Shown here piece after piece: positions 7,775-15,979 of a DNA stretch of 28,854 nt. Source of the DNA: a bacterium. Its GTDB lineage: Bacteria > JAGOBX01. The stretch's first letter is position 1. Each line of letters begins with the position of its first letter. The notes beneath the pieces were generated by a model. The model did not search any database. It was not told the DNA's origin and saw only the letters and a program-made list of their open reading frames with translations. The DNA lies in the NCBI GenBank assembly GCA_029551925.1, contig JAKPEO010000026.1, forward strand, positions 1 through 28,854. The letters run 5' to 3'. The translations under genes were made by a program, and so were the position numbers.

Positions 7775-9010
7775 TCAACTGCAACAACAGCAACAGCCGC
7801 TGCTTTTATCATTCAATGCTACCACTCCGGGCAATTCTATGCCTTCTAAAAATTCTAATGACGCGCCGCCGCCCGTTGAAATATGCGTCATCTTATTACT
7901 TAATCCTAATTTTTTAACAGCTGCAACAGAATCACCGCCGCCAATTATAGTAGTGCCTTTAATTTTAGCCAATGCTTCCGCTATTGCTAATGTGCCTTTA
8001 GCAAAATCATCAACTTCAAAGACTCCCATTGGACCATTCCATACTACTGTCTTTGCTTTACTTAATTCTTCGGCAAATAACTGACGAGTTTTTTCACCGA
8101 TATCCAAGCCCTGCATATCAGCAGGTATCTTATCGCTATCTACTGTCTTGAATGCGTATTTTTCGCCTTCTGGTAAACCAATAGGAAATTTATCCGCTAC
8201 AACTGTATCTACGGGCAGCAATAATTTTACTCCTCTTTTTTTCGCTTCGACTATCATTTCTTTTGCAAATTCAATATTTTCAGCATCTAATAATGATTTG
8301 CCAATTTCATAACCCTGCGCTTTGAAAAATGTGTACGCCATACCGCCGCCAATTATAATTGTATTTACTTTTGTTAATAAATTTTTTATCACGCCTATTT
8401 TATCCGCAACCTTCGCACCGCCTAATACTGCAACAAACGGCCGTTCAGGATTATTAACAGCATTATATAAAAATCTTATTTCTTTTTCTAATAAATATCC
8501 CGCTGCTGCTACCGGAACATACTTTGTTATACCTTCTGTCGAAGCATGCGCGCGATGCGCTGTGCCAAATGCGTCATTCACATAAATATCAATGTTTTTT
8601 GCTAATTTTTTAGCAAATTCTGGTTCGTTCTTTTCTTCTTCTTTATAAAACCGCAAATTTTCTAATAATATTACATCGCCAGAGATTGCTGATAATTTCG
8701 CTTTTTCTACCTCATCGCCAATACAGTCATCCATCATCTTTATTTCTTTTTCTAATAGTTTTTTCAATCTCTCCGCTACTGGTTTCAATGAATACTTCGG
8801 TTTACGCTCGCCTTTCGGTCTGCCTAAATGCGACGCCAAAATTAATATTGCGCCATCTTTTATTAATTTTTTTATAGTCGGCAGCGACGCAACTATTCTT
8901 TCGTCGTCTGTAATTTGCTGATTTTCATCAAGCGGCACATTAAAATCGCAGCGCACAAATACGCGTTTACCGCATACATTAACATCATCTATTGTCTTTT
9001 TATTCATCAT
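7775..9010 (-). CDS. pgk: Phosphoglycerate kinase with poly-cysteine tail
   Basis: Transfers phosphate from 1,3-bisphosphoglycerate to ADP in lower glycolysis. The chain has the two-lobe PGK pattern: [69 protein letters not shown] and GGGDSVAAV, ending in the C-terminal helix region [12 protein letters not shown] and PGVVALNDK. Normal PGKs stop about there. This one adds SSGCCCCCS, five consecutive cysteines at 7781-7795 encoded by mixed TGT/TGC codons. I place the start at the ATG at 9010 (411 residues), 10 bases after AGAGG at 9021-9025; a GTG at 9019 is too close to that site. It sits between gap and tpiA, as expected for a glycolytic cluster. Confidence 0.95.
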   Translation of the reverse strand: MMNKKTIDDVNVCGKRVFVRCDFNVPLDENQQITDDERIVASLPTIKKLIKDGAILILASHLGRPKGERKPKYSLKPVAERLKKLLEKEIKMMDDCIGDEVEKAKLSAISGDVILLENLRFYKEEEKNEPEFAKKLAKNIDIYVNDAFGTAHRAHASTEGITKYVPVAAAGYLLEKEIRFLYNAVNNPERPFVAVLGGAKVADKIGVIKNLLTKVNTIIIGGGMAYTFFKAQGYEIGKSLLDAENIEFAKEMIVEAKKRGVKLLLPVDTVVADKFPIGLPEGEKYAFKTVDSDKIPADMQGLDIGEKTRQLFAEELSKAKTVVWNGPMGVFEVDDFAKGTLAIAEALAKIKGTTIIGGGDSVAAVKKLGLSNKMTHISTGGGASLEFLEGIELPGVVALNDKSSGCCCCCS

Positions 9011-9020
9011 AATATTCACA

Positions 9021-9025
9021 CCTCT
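9021..9025 (-). promoter_or_regulatory. Ribosome binding site that decides the pgk start
   Basis: AGAGG on the minus strand is 10 bases before the ATG at 9010, 13 before the ATG at 9007 and only 1 before the GTG at 9019. The ATG at 9010 is favoured. Confidence 0.6.
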
Positions 9026-9054
9026 TTATTTATTCTTTAAAAGCAGGCTTTAAC

Positions 9055-9091
9055 AAAAAATAGCGGTAATGTTTTAATAAACACTACCGCT
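9055..9091 (-). terminator. Rho-independent terminator after gap
   Basis: Inverted repeat AGCGGTA (9062-9068) / TACCGCT (9085-9091), extended inside by TGTTT/AAACA after one mismatch. On the minus strand it is followed by a T-run (9055-9060). It lies 20 bases beyond the gap stop, so gap can be transcribed alone, with pgk-tpiA-secG expressed by read-through or by a separate promoter that I do not recognise. Confidence 0.8.
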
Positions 9092-9110
9092 TTTAAATTA
9101 ATAATTTTTT

Positions 9111-10178
<1,068 letters not shown>

Positions 10179-10226
10179 TTAAAACCTCCAATAAATTTTT
10201 TTTGATTTTTAAATAATTAGCAAATT

Positions 10227-10255
10227 ATTATACTTTATTTATAATATTAAGTCAA
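10227..10255 (-). promoter_or_regulatory. Sigma70-type promoter of gap
   Basis: On the minus strand TTGACT (10250-10255) is followed after exactly 17 bases by TATAAT (10227-10232), one mismatch from the full consensus. It is about 50 bases upstream of the gap start codon and in the only long gap between gatB and gap. No operator repeat is evident. Confidence 0.8.
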
Positions 10256-10277
10256 TTGTTAATTTTATTTTTTTATT

Positions 10278-11723
10278 TTATATATTTTCTATTTTTTTTG
10301 CTAAAATTTCATTAACAATATTCGGATTTGCTTTGCCGCGCGTTGTTTTCATTATTTGACCTATTAAAAAGCCCTTTGCTTTATCTTTGCCTGATTTTAT
10401 TTGATTCACAATTTCCGGATTTTGCGCGAGTGTTTCTTCCACTATCTTTTCAATTTCCGCTGTGTCTGTTATTTGTATCAGCCCTTTTTCTTTTACTATC
10501 AATTCCGCTGATTTTCCGGTTTCAAACATTTCAGGAAAAATTTGTTTTGCGATTTTTCCGTTAATAACATTTTTTTCTATCATTTGCAGCATTTCAGCAA
10601 GTTGTTTCGGTGAAATTTTACAATTAGTAATTGCAACTTTTTTTTCATTTAGTAATTTCATTAATTCTGTCATTATCCAATTAGCGATTTTTTTCGGTTG
10701 ATTAAATATCTTAACCGCATTTTCAAAATAATCGGCAACCGCTTTTTCTGCTACTAACACTTCCGCATCAACTTCAGGCAACGAATAATCATTAATAAAT
10801 CTCAACATTCGCGGATACGGTAATTCCGGCAGTTCATTTTTTAGTTTTTCTACATAATCTTTTGAAATTTCGAGTTCTACTAAATCAGGTTCGGGAAAAT
10901 ATTTGTAATCCTGCGCTTCTTCTTTTGAGCGCATTGGTCGCGTTTGTCCGCTCGCTTCGTCCCAAAGCCGAGTTTCTTGTATTATTTTGCCGCCGTTTTC
11001 GAGTTCGTTTATTTGTCTCTTGATTTCCGCTTCAATCGCCGCTTTCACCGCTTTAAATGAATTCATATTTTTTAATTCGGTCTTTGTGCCAAAAACCTTC
11101 GAGCCTTCCGGCATAACGGAAACATTAGCATCGCAGCGCAGCGAGCCCTCTTCCATATTGCAATCGCTTACTTCAATATATTCTAAAATATGTTTCACTG
11201 CTTGCAAGTAAGCGTAAGCGTCATCAGCTGAATGCATATCCGGCTCGCTCACTATTTCAATTAACGGCGTACCGCAGCGATTATAATCAGCAAAACTATT
11301 AGTCGCCATTGTAAAAGCGTCGCTGCTATGCACTAATTTCCCAGCGTCTTCTTCTAAATGAATACGCGTTATCCCGATTTTCTTTTTTTCGCCGTTTACA
11401 ATAACTTCAACATAACCTTTTCCGCAAATAGGTTTATCATATTGCGAAATTTGATACGCTTTTGGCAAATCCGGATAAAAATAATTTTTTCTGTCGAATT
11501 TTGAAAATTCAGCAATTTCGCAATTCAACGCTAATCCTGCTTTAATACAATATTCTACTGCTTTTTCATTTAATACCGGCAGCACTCCGGGAAAACCTGC
11601 GCAGACAGGACAGGTTTGAGTGTTTTGTTCAGCGCCGAATTTATTAGCGCACCCGCAAAATATTTTGGTATTTGTTTTTAATTGACTGTGAATCTCCAAA
11701 CCAATAACAGGTATATACTTCAT
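10278..11723 (-). CDS. gatB: Asp-tRNA(Asn)/Glu-tRNA(Gln) amidotransferase subunit B
   Basis: GatB is the kinase and tRNA-binding subunit of GatCAB: it phosphorylates mischarged Glu-tRNA(Gln) or Asp-tRNA(Asn), which is then amidated with ammonia from GatA. The 481 residues are of normal length. The N-terminus IGLEIHSQLKTNTKIFCGC begins the cradle domain; C23, C25, C38 and C41 (CGC and CPVC) form the zinc site. DRKNYFYPDLPKAYQISQ, NRCGTPLIEIVSEPD and EEGSLRCDANVS are family signatures. The C-terminal YqeY-like helical domain is intact, ending with GFLIGQIMKTTRGKANP. A GGAG precedes the ATG. gatA and gatC are not in the window. It is 25 bases downstream of the GNAT gene, so probably cotranscribed with it. 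Its presence implies that GlnRS and/or AsnRS may be absent in this organism. Confidence 0.96.
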   Translation of the reverse strand: MKYIPVIGLEIHSQLKTNTKIFCGCANKFGAEQNTQTCPVCAGFPGVLPVLNEKAVEYCIKAGLALNCEIAEFSKFDRKNYFYPDLPKAYQISQYDKPICGKGYVEVIVNGEKKKIGITRIHLEEDAGKLVHSSDAFTMATNSFADYNRCGTPLIEIVSEPDMHSADDAYAYLQAVKHILEYIEVSDCNMEEGSLRCDANVSVMPEGSKVFGTKTELKNMNSFKAVKAAIEAEIKRQINELENGGKIIQETRLWDEASGQTRPMRSKEEAQDYKYFPEPDLVELEISKDYVEKLKNELPELPYPRMLRFINDYSLPEVDAEVLVAEKAVADYFENAVKIFNQPKKIANWIMTELMKLLNEKKVAITNCKISPKQLAEMLQMIEKNVINGKIAKQIFPEMFETGKSAELIVKEKGLIQITDTAEIEKIVEETLAQNPEIVNQIKSGKDKAKGFLIGQIMKTTRGKANPNIVNEILAKKIENI

Positions 11724-11747
11724 AATATTTTCAACTCCGTAATTTTA

Positions 11748-12233
11748 TTATAATTTTTTATCATAAATAACTTTATCGTCGCCTATATCATAATAATCTA
11801 TCAATCGCGCTGATTCATTATATCCGCATTTTAAATAAAATTTTCGCGTCGGCTCGTATTGCGGCCGCGAAGATGTCTCAATATATATTTTTCTGCCGCC
11901 CTGCAATTTAACTGCGTTCTCCGTTAATGTCATAATATATCTGCCGATGCCAAAATTTCGATAATCATTCCGCACAGCAATCCAATACAAATCAAAACTT
12001 TTTTTAGTGCATGGTATTTCGCCATAGCAAGTATATGCGATTAATTCATTATTAAATTCAGCAGCCAAAAAATTATAGCCGGAACTTTCGCCTTTCTTCA
12101 AATATTCTTCCGCTACCTCCACGCCAATCGCCACTTCAAAATCATAAAAAAAACCGGTAGATTCAAGAATTTTTTTTATCTGCTGTAAATCATTACCGCA
12201 AATCGTATTTTTTATTTTTAGATTGTCCAACAT
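11748..12233 (-). CDS. GNAT-family N-acetyltransferase
   Basis: A 161-residue single-domain acetyltransferase. The GNAT core is clear: LAAEFNNELIAYTCYGEIP (beta strands 2-3), FDLYWIAVRNDYRNFGIGRYIM, which carries the acetyl-CoA pyrophosphate-binding R/Q-x-x-G-x-G/A-like loop (N-F-G-I-G), and RKFYLKCGYNE near the C-terminus. GNAT proteins move the acetyl group of acetyl-CoA to amines; the acceptor here cannot be told. It is the first gene of a two-gene unit with gatB, which seems a chance partner. It is divergent from the aminotransferase gene across a 103-base AT-rich gap; a short GAG-type ribosome site precedes the ATG. Confidence 0.85.
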   Translation of the reverse strand: MLDNLKIKNTICGNDLQQIKKILESTGFFYDFEVAIGVEVAEEYLKKGESSGYNFLAAEFNNELIAYTCYGEIPCTKKSFDLYWIAVRNDYRNFGIGRYIMTLTENAVKLQGGRKIYIETSSRPQYEPTRKFYLKCGYNESARLIDYYDIGDDKVIYDKKL

Positions 12234-12336
12234 ATTTTTCTCACGCTTTTTTTATATTGTTTTTTTTAAAAGTTTATATTATATTATCTCTTCCAAAATT
12301 TTTCAAGAAATTTATTAGACAGGAGAAAAAAATTAA
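12234..12336. promoter_or_regulatory. Divergent promoter region between GNAT and aminotransferase genes
   Basis: The only gap between two divergent genes must hold both promoters. It is extremely AT-rich, with TATATT and TATTAT elements between 12275 and 12287 on the plus strand, but no -35/-10 pair with good spacing stands out. AGGAG at about 12320-12325 is the plus-strand ribosome site for the aminotransferase. Confidence 0.4.
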
Positions 12337-13665
12337 ATGAATCCTATCGCGAAAGAATTAAATGAAAAAATCAAAAATTCCAATCCGAATATTTTAAATA
12401 TGCTCTCTGATTTGGGATTAAATCTTTTCTTTCCAAAAGGCATATTAACGCAAACAGCGGAAGCGAAAAAATACGCAAAAAAATACGACGCTACAATAGG
12501 CATCGCAAAAGAAAAAAACAAAGCGATGTATCTGCCGTCATTAATGAAATATTTTAATAATTTAGACATAAATGAAATCACGCCTTACGCTCCGTCTTAC
12601 GGTCAAGAAGAATTAAGAAAATTATGGCGCGAACATATTTATGAAAAAAATACTGATTTATCAAAAGATACGCAAATCAGTCTGCCGGTAGTCACAAACG
12701 GCATAACGCACGGATTAAGCATAGTCGCTGATTTATTCACTAATCGCGGCGATACAGTATTAATGCCAGACAAAATCTGGGGCAATTACAGATTAACATT
12801 TATCACACGCTGCAGTGCGGAATTTAGGCATTTTCCATTTTTTAATAAAAATAACGGATTTAATCTTGAAGATTTTGAAAACGAAATAAAATCTGTCAAA
12901 TCTCAAAAAAATAAATTGATTGTATTATTAAATTTTCCGAATAATCCTATTGGCTATTCGCCGACTGTCAGCGAAGCGAATAAAATTGCAGAAATACTTT
13001 TAAAATACGCTGACAAAAATTTTAATATTATCGCAGTTATAGACGACGCATATTTCGGCTTGTTTTTTGAAGATAATGTCTTCAAAAGTTCGGTGTTCAG
13101 TTTAATAGCAGGTAAACACGAAAATCTATTAGCGATAAAATTAGATGCCGCGACAAAAGAAGATTATGTCTGGGGCTTCCGCTGCGGATTTATAACTTAT
13201 TCAACAAAAAACATTGGCGGCGCTGATGATGCGCTGAACGACTTATTTGAAGCGCTCGAAAAAAAAACTGCGGGCTGCGTGCGTTCAGTCATATCTAATT
13301 GCTCGAATCCCGCGCAATCTATAATGACAAAATTATTAAAAGATAAAGATAAATATTTGCTCGAAAAAGCGGAAAAATACACTATTCTCAAACGCCGCGC
13401 TGAAAAAGTCAAAGAAGTATTAAAAAATAAAAAATATTCAGATGCTTGGGAAATGTATCCGTTTAACTCCGGATATTTTATGTGCATCAAACTAAAAAAT
13501 ATTAATTCTGAAAAATACAGATTGCATTTATTACATAATTACGGAGTAGGCGTAATCAGTCCAAATGATACTGATATCCGCATTGCATTTTCAGGAGTCG
13601 AAGAAGAAAACATCCAAGAATTATTTGATATAATGTTAGACGCTTATAAAACTTTCAAAGATTGA
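12337..13665 (+). CDS. Class I/II PLP-dependent aminotransferase
   Basis: A 442-residue fold-type I aminotransferase. Visible landmarks are APSYGQEELRKLW (substrate-side start), VTNGITHGLS, NFPNNPIGYSPT (N202/P204 region), AVIDDAYFGLFF with the Asp that contacts the PLP pyridine nitrogen, and DAATKEDYVWGFRCGF with the Schiff-base Lys K274. The pattern resembles the aromatic/aspartate aminotransferase-like group found scattered in anaerobes; the amino-acid substrate is not determined. It is the only complete, confidently called gene on the plus strand. It has a good AGGAG site and its 3' end overlaps the convergent membrane-protein gene by 11 bases. The Asn/Lys-rich composition matches its neighbours, giving no sign of recent transfer. 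Confidence 0.88.
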   Translation: MNPIAKELNEKIKNSNPNILNMLSDLGLNLFFPKGILTQTAEAKKYAKKYDATIGIAKEKNKAMYLPSLMKYFNNLDINEITPYAPSYGQEELRKLWREHIYEKNTDLSKDTQISLPVVTNGITHGLSIVADLFTNRGDTVLMPDKIWGNYRLTFITRCSAEFRHFPFFNKNNGFNLEDFENEIKSVKSQKNKLIVLLNFPNNPIGYSPTVSEANKIAEILLKYADKNFNIIAVIDDAYFGLFFEDNVFKSSVFSLIAGKHENLLAIKLDAATKEDYVWGFRCGFITYSTKNIGGADDALNDLFEALEKKTAGCVRSVISNCSNPAQSIMTKLLKDKDKYLLEKAEKYTILKRRAEKVKEVLKNKKYSDAWEMYPFNSGYFMCIKLKNINSEKYRLHLLHNYGVGVISPNDTDIRIAFSGVEEENIQELFDIMLDAYKTFKD

Positions 13666-15190
13666 AATTAGCAAAATATTTTTTGATGGTTTCTATATAA
13701 AAATCAGGTGGCTGCCATTTAATAATTTTTTTGTCTTTATATTCTAAAAACATAAAATTATCGAATTTTTTGAGTTCGGCAATAACTTTCATTTCGTCTA
13801 TTTTATGTTTTTCATCTTCCCAATACGGAATAACTTCTATGTTCTTTTTATCGTAAAATAAATTTAATGCAAAACTTGCGCCTGTTATTAATACAATCAA
13901 TTTATTCGGAGCATTATCAACCCAGCGCGGTATATCCTTAACAAAAATCACTGTATTTTCTGGTATATCAGAAAATGTAATCTTGAATTCTTCTAAAAAT
14001 TCTTTGCTCGATTGCCCGGCTTTTATCCACCACTCTATCCGTTTTTGAATCGCTAAAATTGACGCAATCGCATAAATAACTAATCCCAAAAACAAAAGAT
14101 ATTTTATAATTCTTTTTAATTTTAATGATTTTAATAGTCCGGCAGTCTCCTGCCAGCACGCTAATAATATAAAACCTAATCCGATATGCGGCAAATAAAA
14201 ATATCTGTCGCCGTTAAAAACAAAATATTTATTAAGTATCAAATATGGACCGGCTGTTAAAATTATCCACAAAAGTCCAAAATAATAATTTCGATTTCTG
14301 ATAATAAAACAAAATAAAACCGCAAGAATTATTGAAACATAATTAAATCTTATAAAATTTATTAGAGTATGAATAAATTTAATTTTAAAATGCGAACCGA
14401 ATGAAAAAGGAATAAATGTGCGAAATATAAACCAATTAATATTTATTATTTGCTCTTTAACTTCTAAATATAAAGTATAAGCGCCGCGGTTAAAAGATAA
14501 GCGCCCGTATCTCAATGTAGGTCCAATAGCCATCACTACAATATACAATGCAAAAAACAGCAGAAATATCGAGTAATTTCTGAAAAATTCTTTTTTATCT
14601 TTGTATGCGTCAAAATACAATAAATCTATAAGCCCGATAATTAAAATAATCGATACGCCCATTTCGCGAGTAAACAATGTTAAATTAAAAAATATAAGCG
14701 CTAATATTAAATCTCTTTTTTGCTGGTCTTTTTTGTATTTTATAAAATATAGCAAAGTCAAAGCGTAAAAAAATGCGCAGATAACATTATTTGTGCAATT
14801 TATCCATATCATATTATCAGCGGAAAAATAATAAACCGCAGCAATGACCATTATTAAAAAAGAATAAAAATAATTCTTTAATAATTTTGCAAAAACAAAA
14901 TAAAATATGACCATATTCAGAGAATTGAGAGTAATAGTGAAAATATGATAATTATATGGATTTAAACCAGCCCAGAAATAATTTAGAAAATAAACAAATA
15001 ATGTTATCGGCTGATAAAAAAAATGAGTGAGCGGCGAATAATAACTCCAATTATTTCTATTAAAAATATAGAAAAAATCGTCAGCCAAAAAATATACAGC
15101 GGTCGCGCGATAATAAATAGCGATACTTAAAAAAAATAAAATAATCGCAAAAATATATTTTGTTTTGGTTTCGCTGTTATAGTTAGTCAT
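13655..15190 (-). CDS. Multi-pass membrane protein, GT-C glycosyltransferase-like
   Basis: A 511-residue protein with 10 to 12 predicted membrane helices and a soluble C-terminal domain of about 110 residues. The first periplasmic loop has FLADDFFYIF with adjacent acidic residues (D37, D38), followed by YSPLTHFFYQPIT and GLNPYNYHIFTITLN. This layout is typical of GT-C lipid-phosphate-sugar-dependent glycosyltransferases (PMT_2/GT39-like). Sugar donor and acceptor are unknown. The gene starts inside the end of thpR (ATGACTAA overlap at 15183-15190) and its end overlaps the aminotransferase gene. It could instead be a non-catalytic GT-C relative. Confidence 0.7.
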   Translation of the reverse strand: MTNYNSETKTKYIFAIILFFLSIAIYYRATAVYFLADDFFYIFNRNNWSYYSPLTHFFYQPITLFVYFLNYFWAGLNPYNYHIFTITLNSLNMVIFYFVFAKLLKNYFYSFLIMVIAAVYYFSADNMIWINCTNNVICAFFYALTLLYFIKYKKDQQKRDLILALIFFNLTLFTREMGVSIILIIGLIDLLYFDAYKDKKEFFRNYSIFLLFFALYIVVMAIGPTLRYGRLSFNRGAYTLYLEVKEQIININWFIFRTFIPFSFGSHFKIKFIHTLINFIRFNYVSIILAVLFCFIIRNRNYYFGLLWIILTAGPYLILNKYFVFNGDRYFYLPHIGLGFILLACWQETAGLLKSLKLKRIIKYLLFLGLVIYAIASILAIQKRIEWWIKAGQSSKEFLEEFKITFSDIPENTVIFVKDIPRWVDNAPNKLIVLITGASFALNLFYDKKNIEVIPYWEDEKHKIDEMKVIAELKKFDNFMFLEYKDKKIIKWQPPDFYIETIKKYFANFNL

Positions 15191-15743
15191 TTGCTAATTC
15201 GCATTTTTTTAATAATTTATATTCGCCTTTTATTGACTCCATAATTGCAATAGAGTCAACTTTTATTTTCTTTGTCTGAATTGGCAAATTATCAGAGATT
15301 TTTAATTTTGCATATGCTTTCGGATTTTTTATACGCGCTAATGTAATATGAGGAGTAAAGTTGCGCGCTTCTTTTTTTATTTCAAATTTAACAAACTCAT
15401 TATTCAATAACTCAAATAAATTCGCTAAATTATTAGCATCGTCTTGCGCTGACAGCCAAAAAACTCGCGGATTGTGAATATTCGGAAAAACTCCGAATTC
15501 TCCGCCTATTTGTAATTGAAATCTTTTGATATTCAAATATTTCACAGCATTATCTAATATTTTATAAATTTCATCTATCAAATTTTCTTTTGTTTCTCCG
15601 ATATATTTTATTGTAATATGCAATTTTTCCGGCCGCTCAAAATTAATAAATTTTATATTATCAGATGTTATATATTGCGAATATTGACTATATATAAATC
15701 TCTGCGTTTGTTTGTCAAACAAAATAGCGATAAATAATTTCAT
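15183..15743 (-). CDS. thpR: RNA 2',3'-cyclic phosphodiesterase (LigT/ThpR, 2H family)
   Basis: A 186-residue 2H phosphoesterase. Both catalytic HxT motifs are present: LHITIKYIG (H42, T44) and TPHITLARIK (H132, T134), spaced as in LigT/ThpR. The family hydrolyses RNA 2',3'-cyclic phosphates to 2'-phosphates and in vitro can ligate tRNA halves; the in-vivo role is uncertain. The first strand MKLFIAILFD is typical, so the ATG at 15743 is the start although no clear Shine-Dalgarno sequence precedes it. It is translationally coupled to the downstream GT-C-like gene and served by the promoter at 15779-15806. Confidence 0.9.
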   Translation of the reverse strand: MKLFIAILFDKQTQRFIYSQYSQYITSDNIKFINFERPEKLHITIKYIGETKENLIDEIYKILDNAVKYLNIKRFQLQIGGEFGVFPNIHNPRVFWLSAQDDANNLANLFELLNNEFVKFEIKKEARNFTPHITLARIKNPKAYAKLKISDNLPIQTKKIKVDSIAIMESIKGEYKLLKKCELAND

Positions 15744-15778
15744 ATTATTCTATATGATAACAAAAAAATAATTTTTCG

Positions 15779-15806
15779 ATTTTAAAAAAAAAATGTAATT
15801 TGTCAA
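15779..15806 (-). promoter_or_regulatory. Sigma70-type promoter of thpR
   Basis: On the minus strand a perfect TTGACA (15801-15806) is followed after 16 bases by TAAAAT (15779-15784), 36 bases upstream of the thpR start codon. The spacer is almost pure A/T. Confidence 0.7.
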
Positions 15807-15843
15807 GACATTAAAAAATATTGCGAAAAATCAGAAAAATCGA

Positions 15844-15963
15844 ATGACAACAAAAGACAATATAAAAAAACTCTTTATTTTTTTCAAATGGATTTTAAAG
15901 GATTTTATTATATATTTTTCTTGGTTTAAAATTATATTATTTGCGTTGGCCGCCGCAAAATAA
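15844..15963 (+). CDS. Possible 39-residue membrane peptide
   Basis: In the 236-base gap between thpR and the AsmA-like gene, a plus-strand frame runs from ATG at 15844 to TAA at 15961-15963. It encodes a basic, amphipathic start (MTTKDNIKKLFIFFKW) and a hydrophobic stretch (YFSWFKIILFALAAAK), like a single-helix membrane peptide. There is only a weak purine-rich stretch upstream and no good promoter. It stands alone on this strand. The hydrophobic reading could simply reflect T-rich DNA. The rest of the gap holds the thpR promoter. Confidence 0.3.
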   Translation: MTTKDNIKKLFIFFKWILKDFIIYFSWFKIILFALAAAK

Positions 15964-15979
15964 AAATTATAAGCGTTTA

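Noticed and set aside
10256-10277. Terminator after gatB
   Set aside because: The region is T-rich but contains no convincing stem; the gap promoter begins nearby.
15928-15965. TTTGCG/CGCAAA hairpin as terminator after the AsmA-like gene
   Set aside because: The stem is only 6 base pairs with an 8-base loop and lacks a solid T-run on the minus strand.
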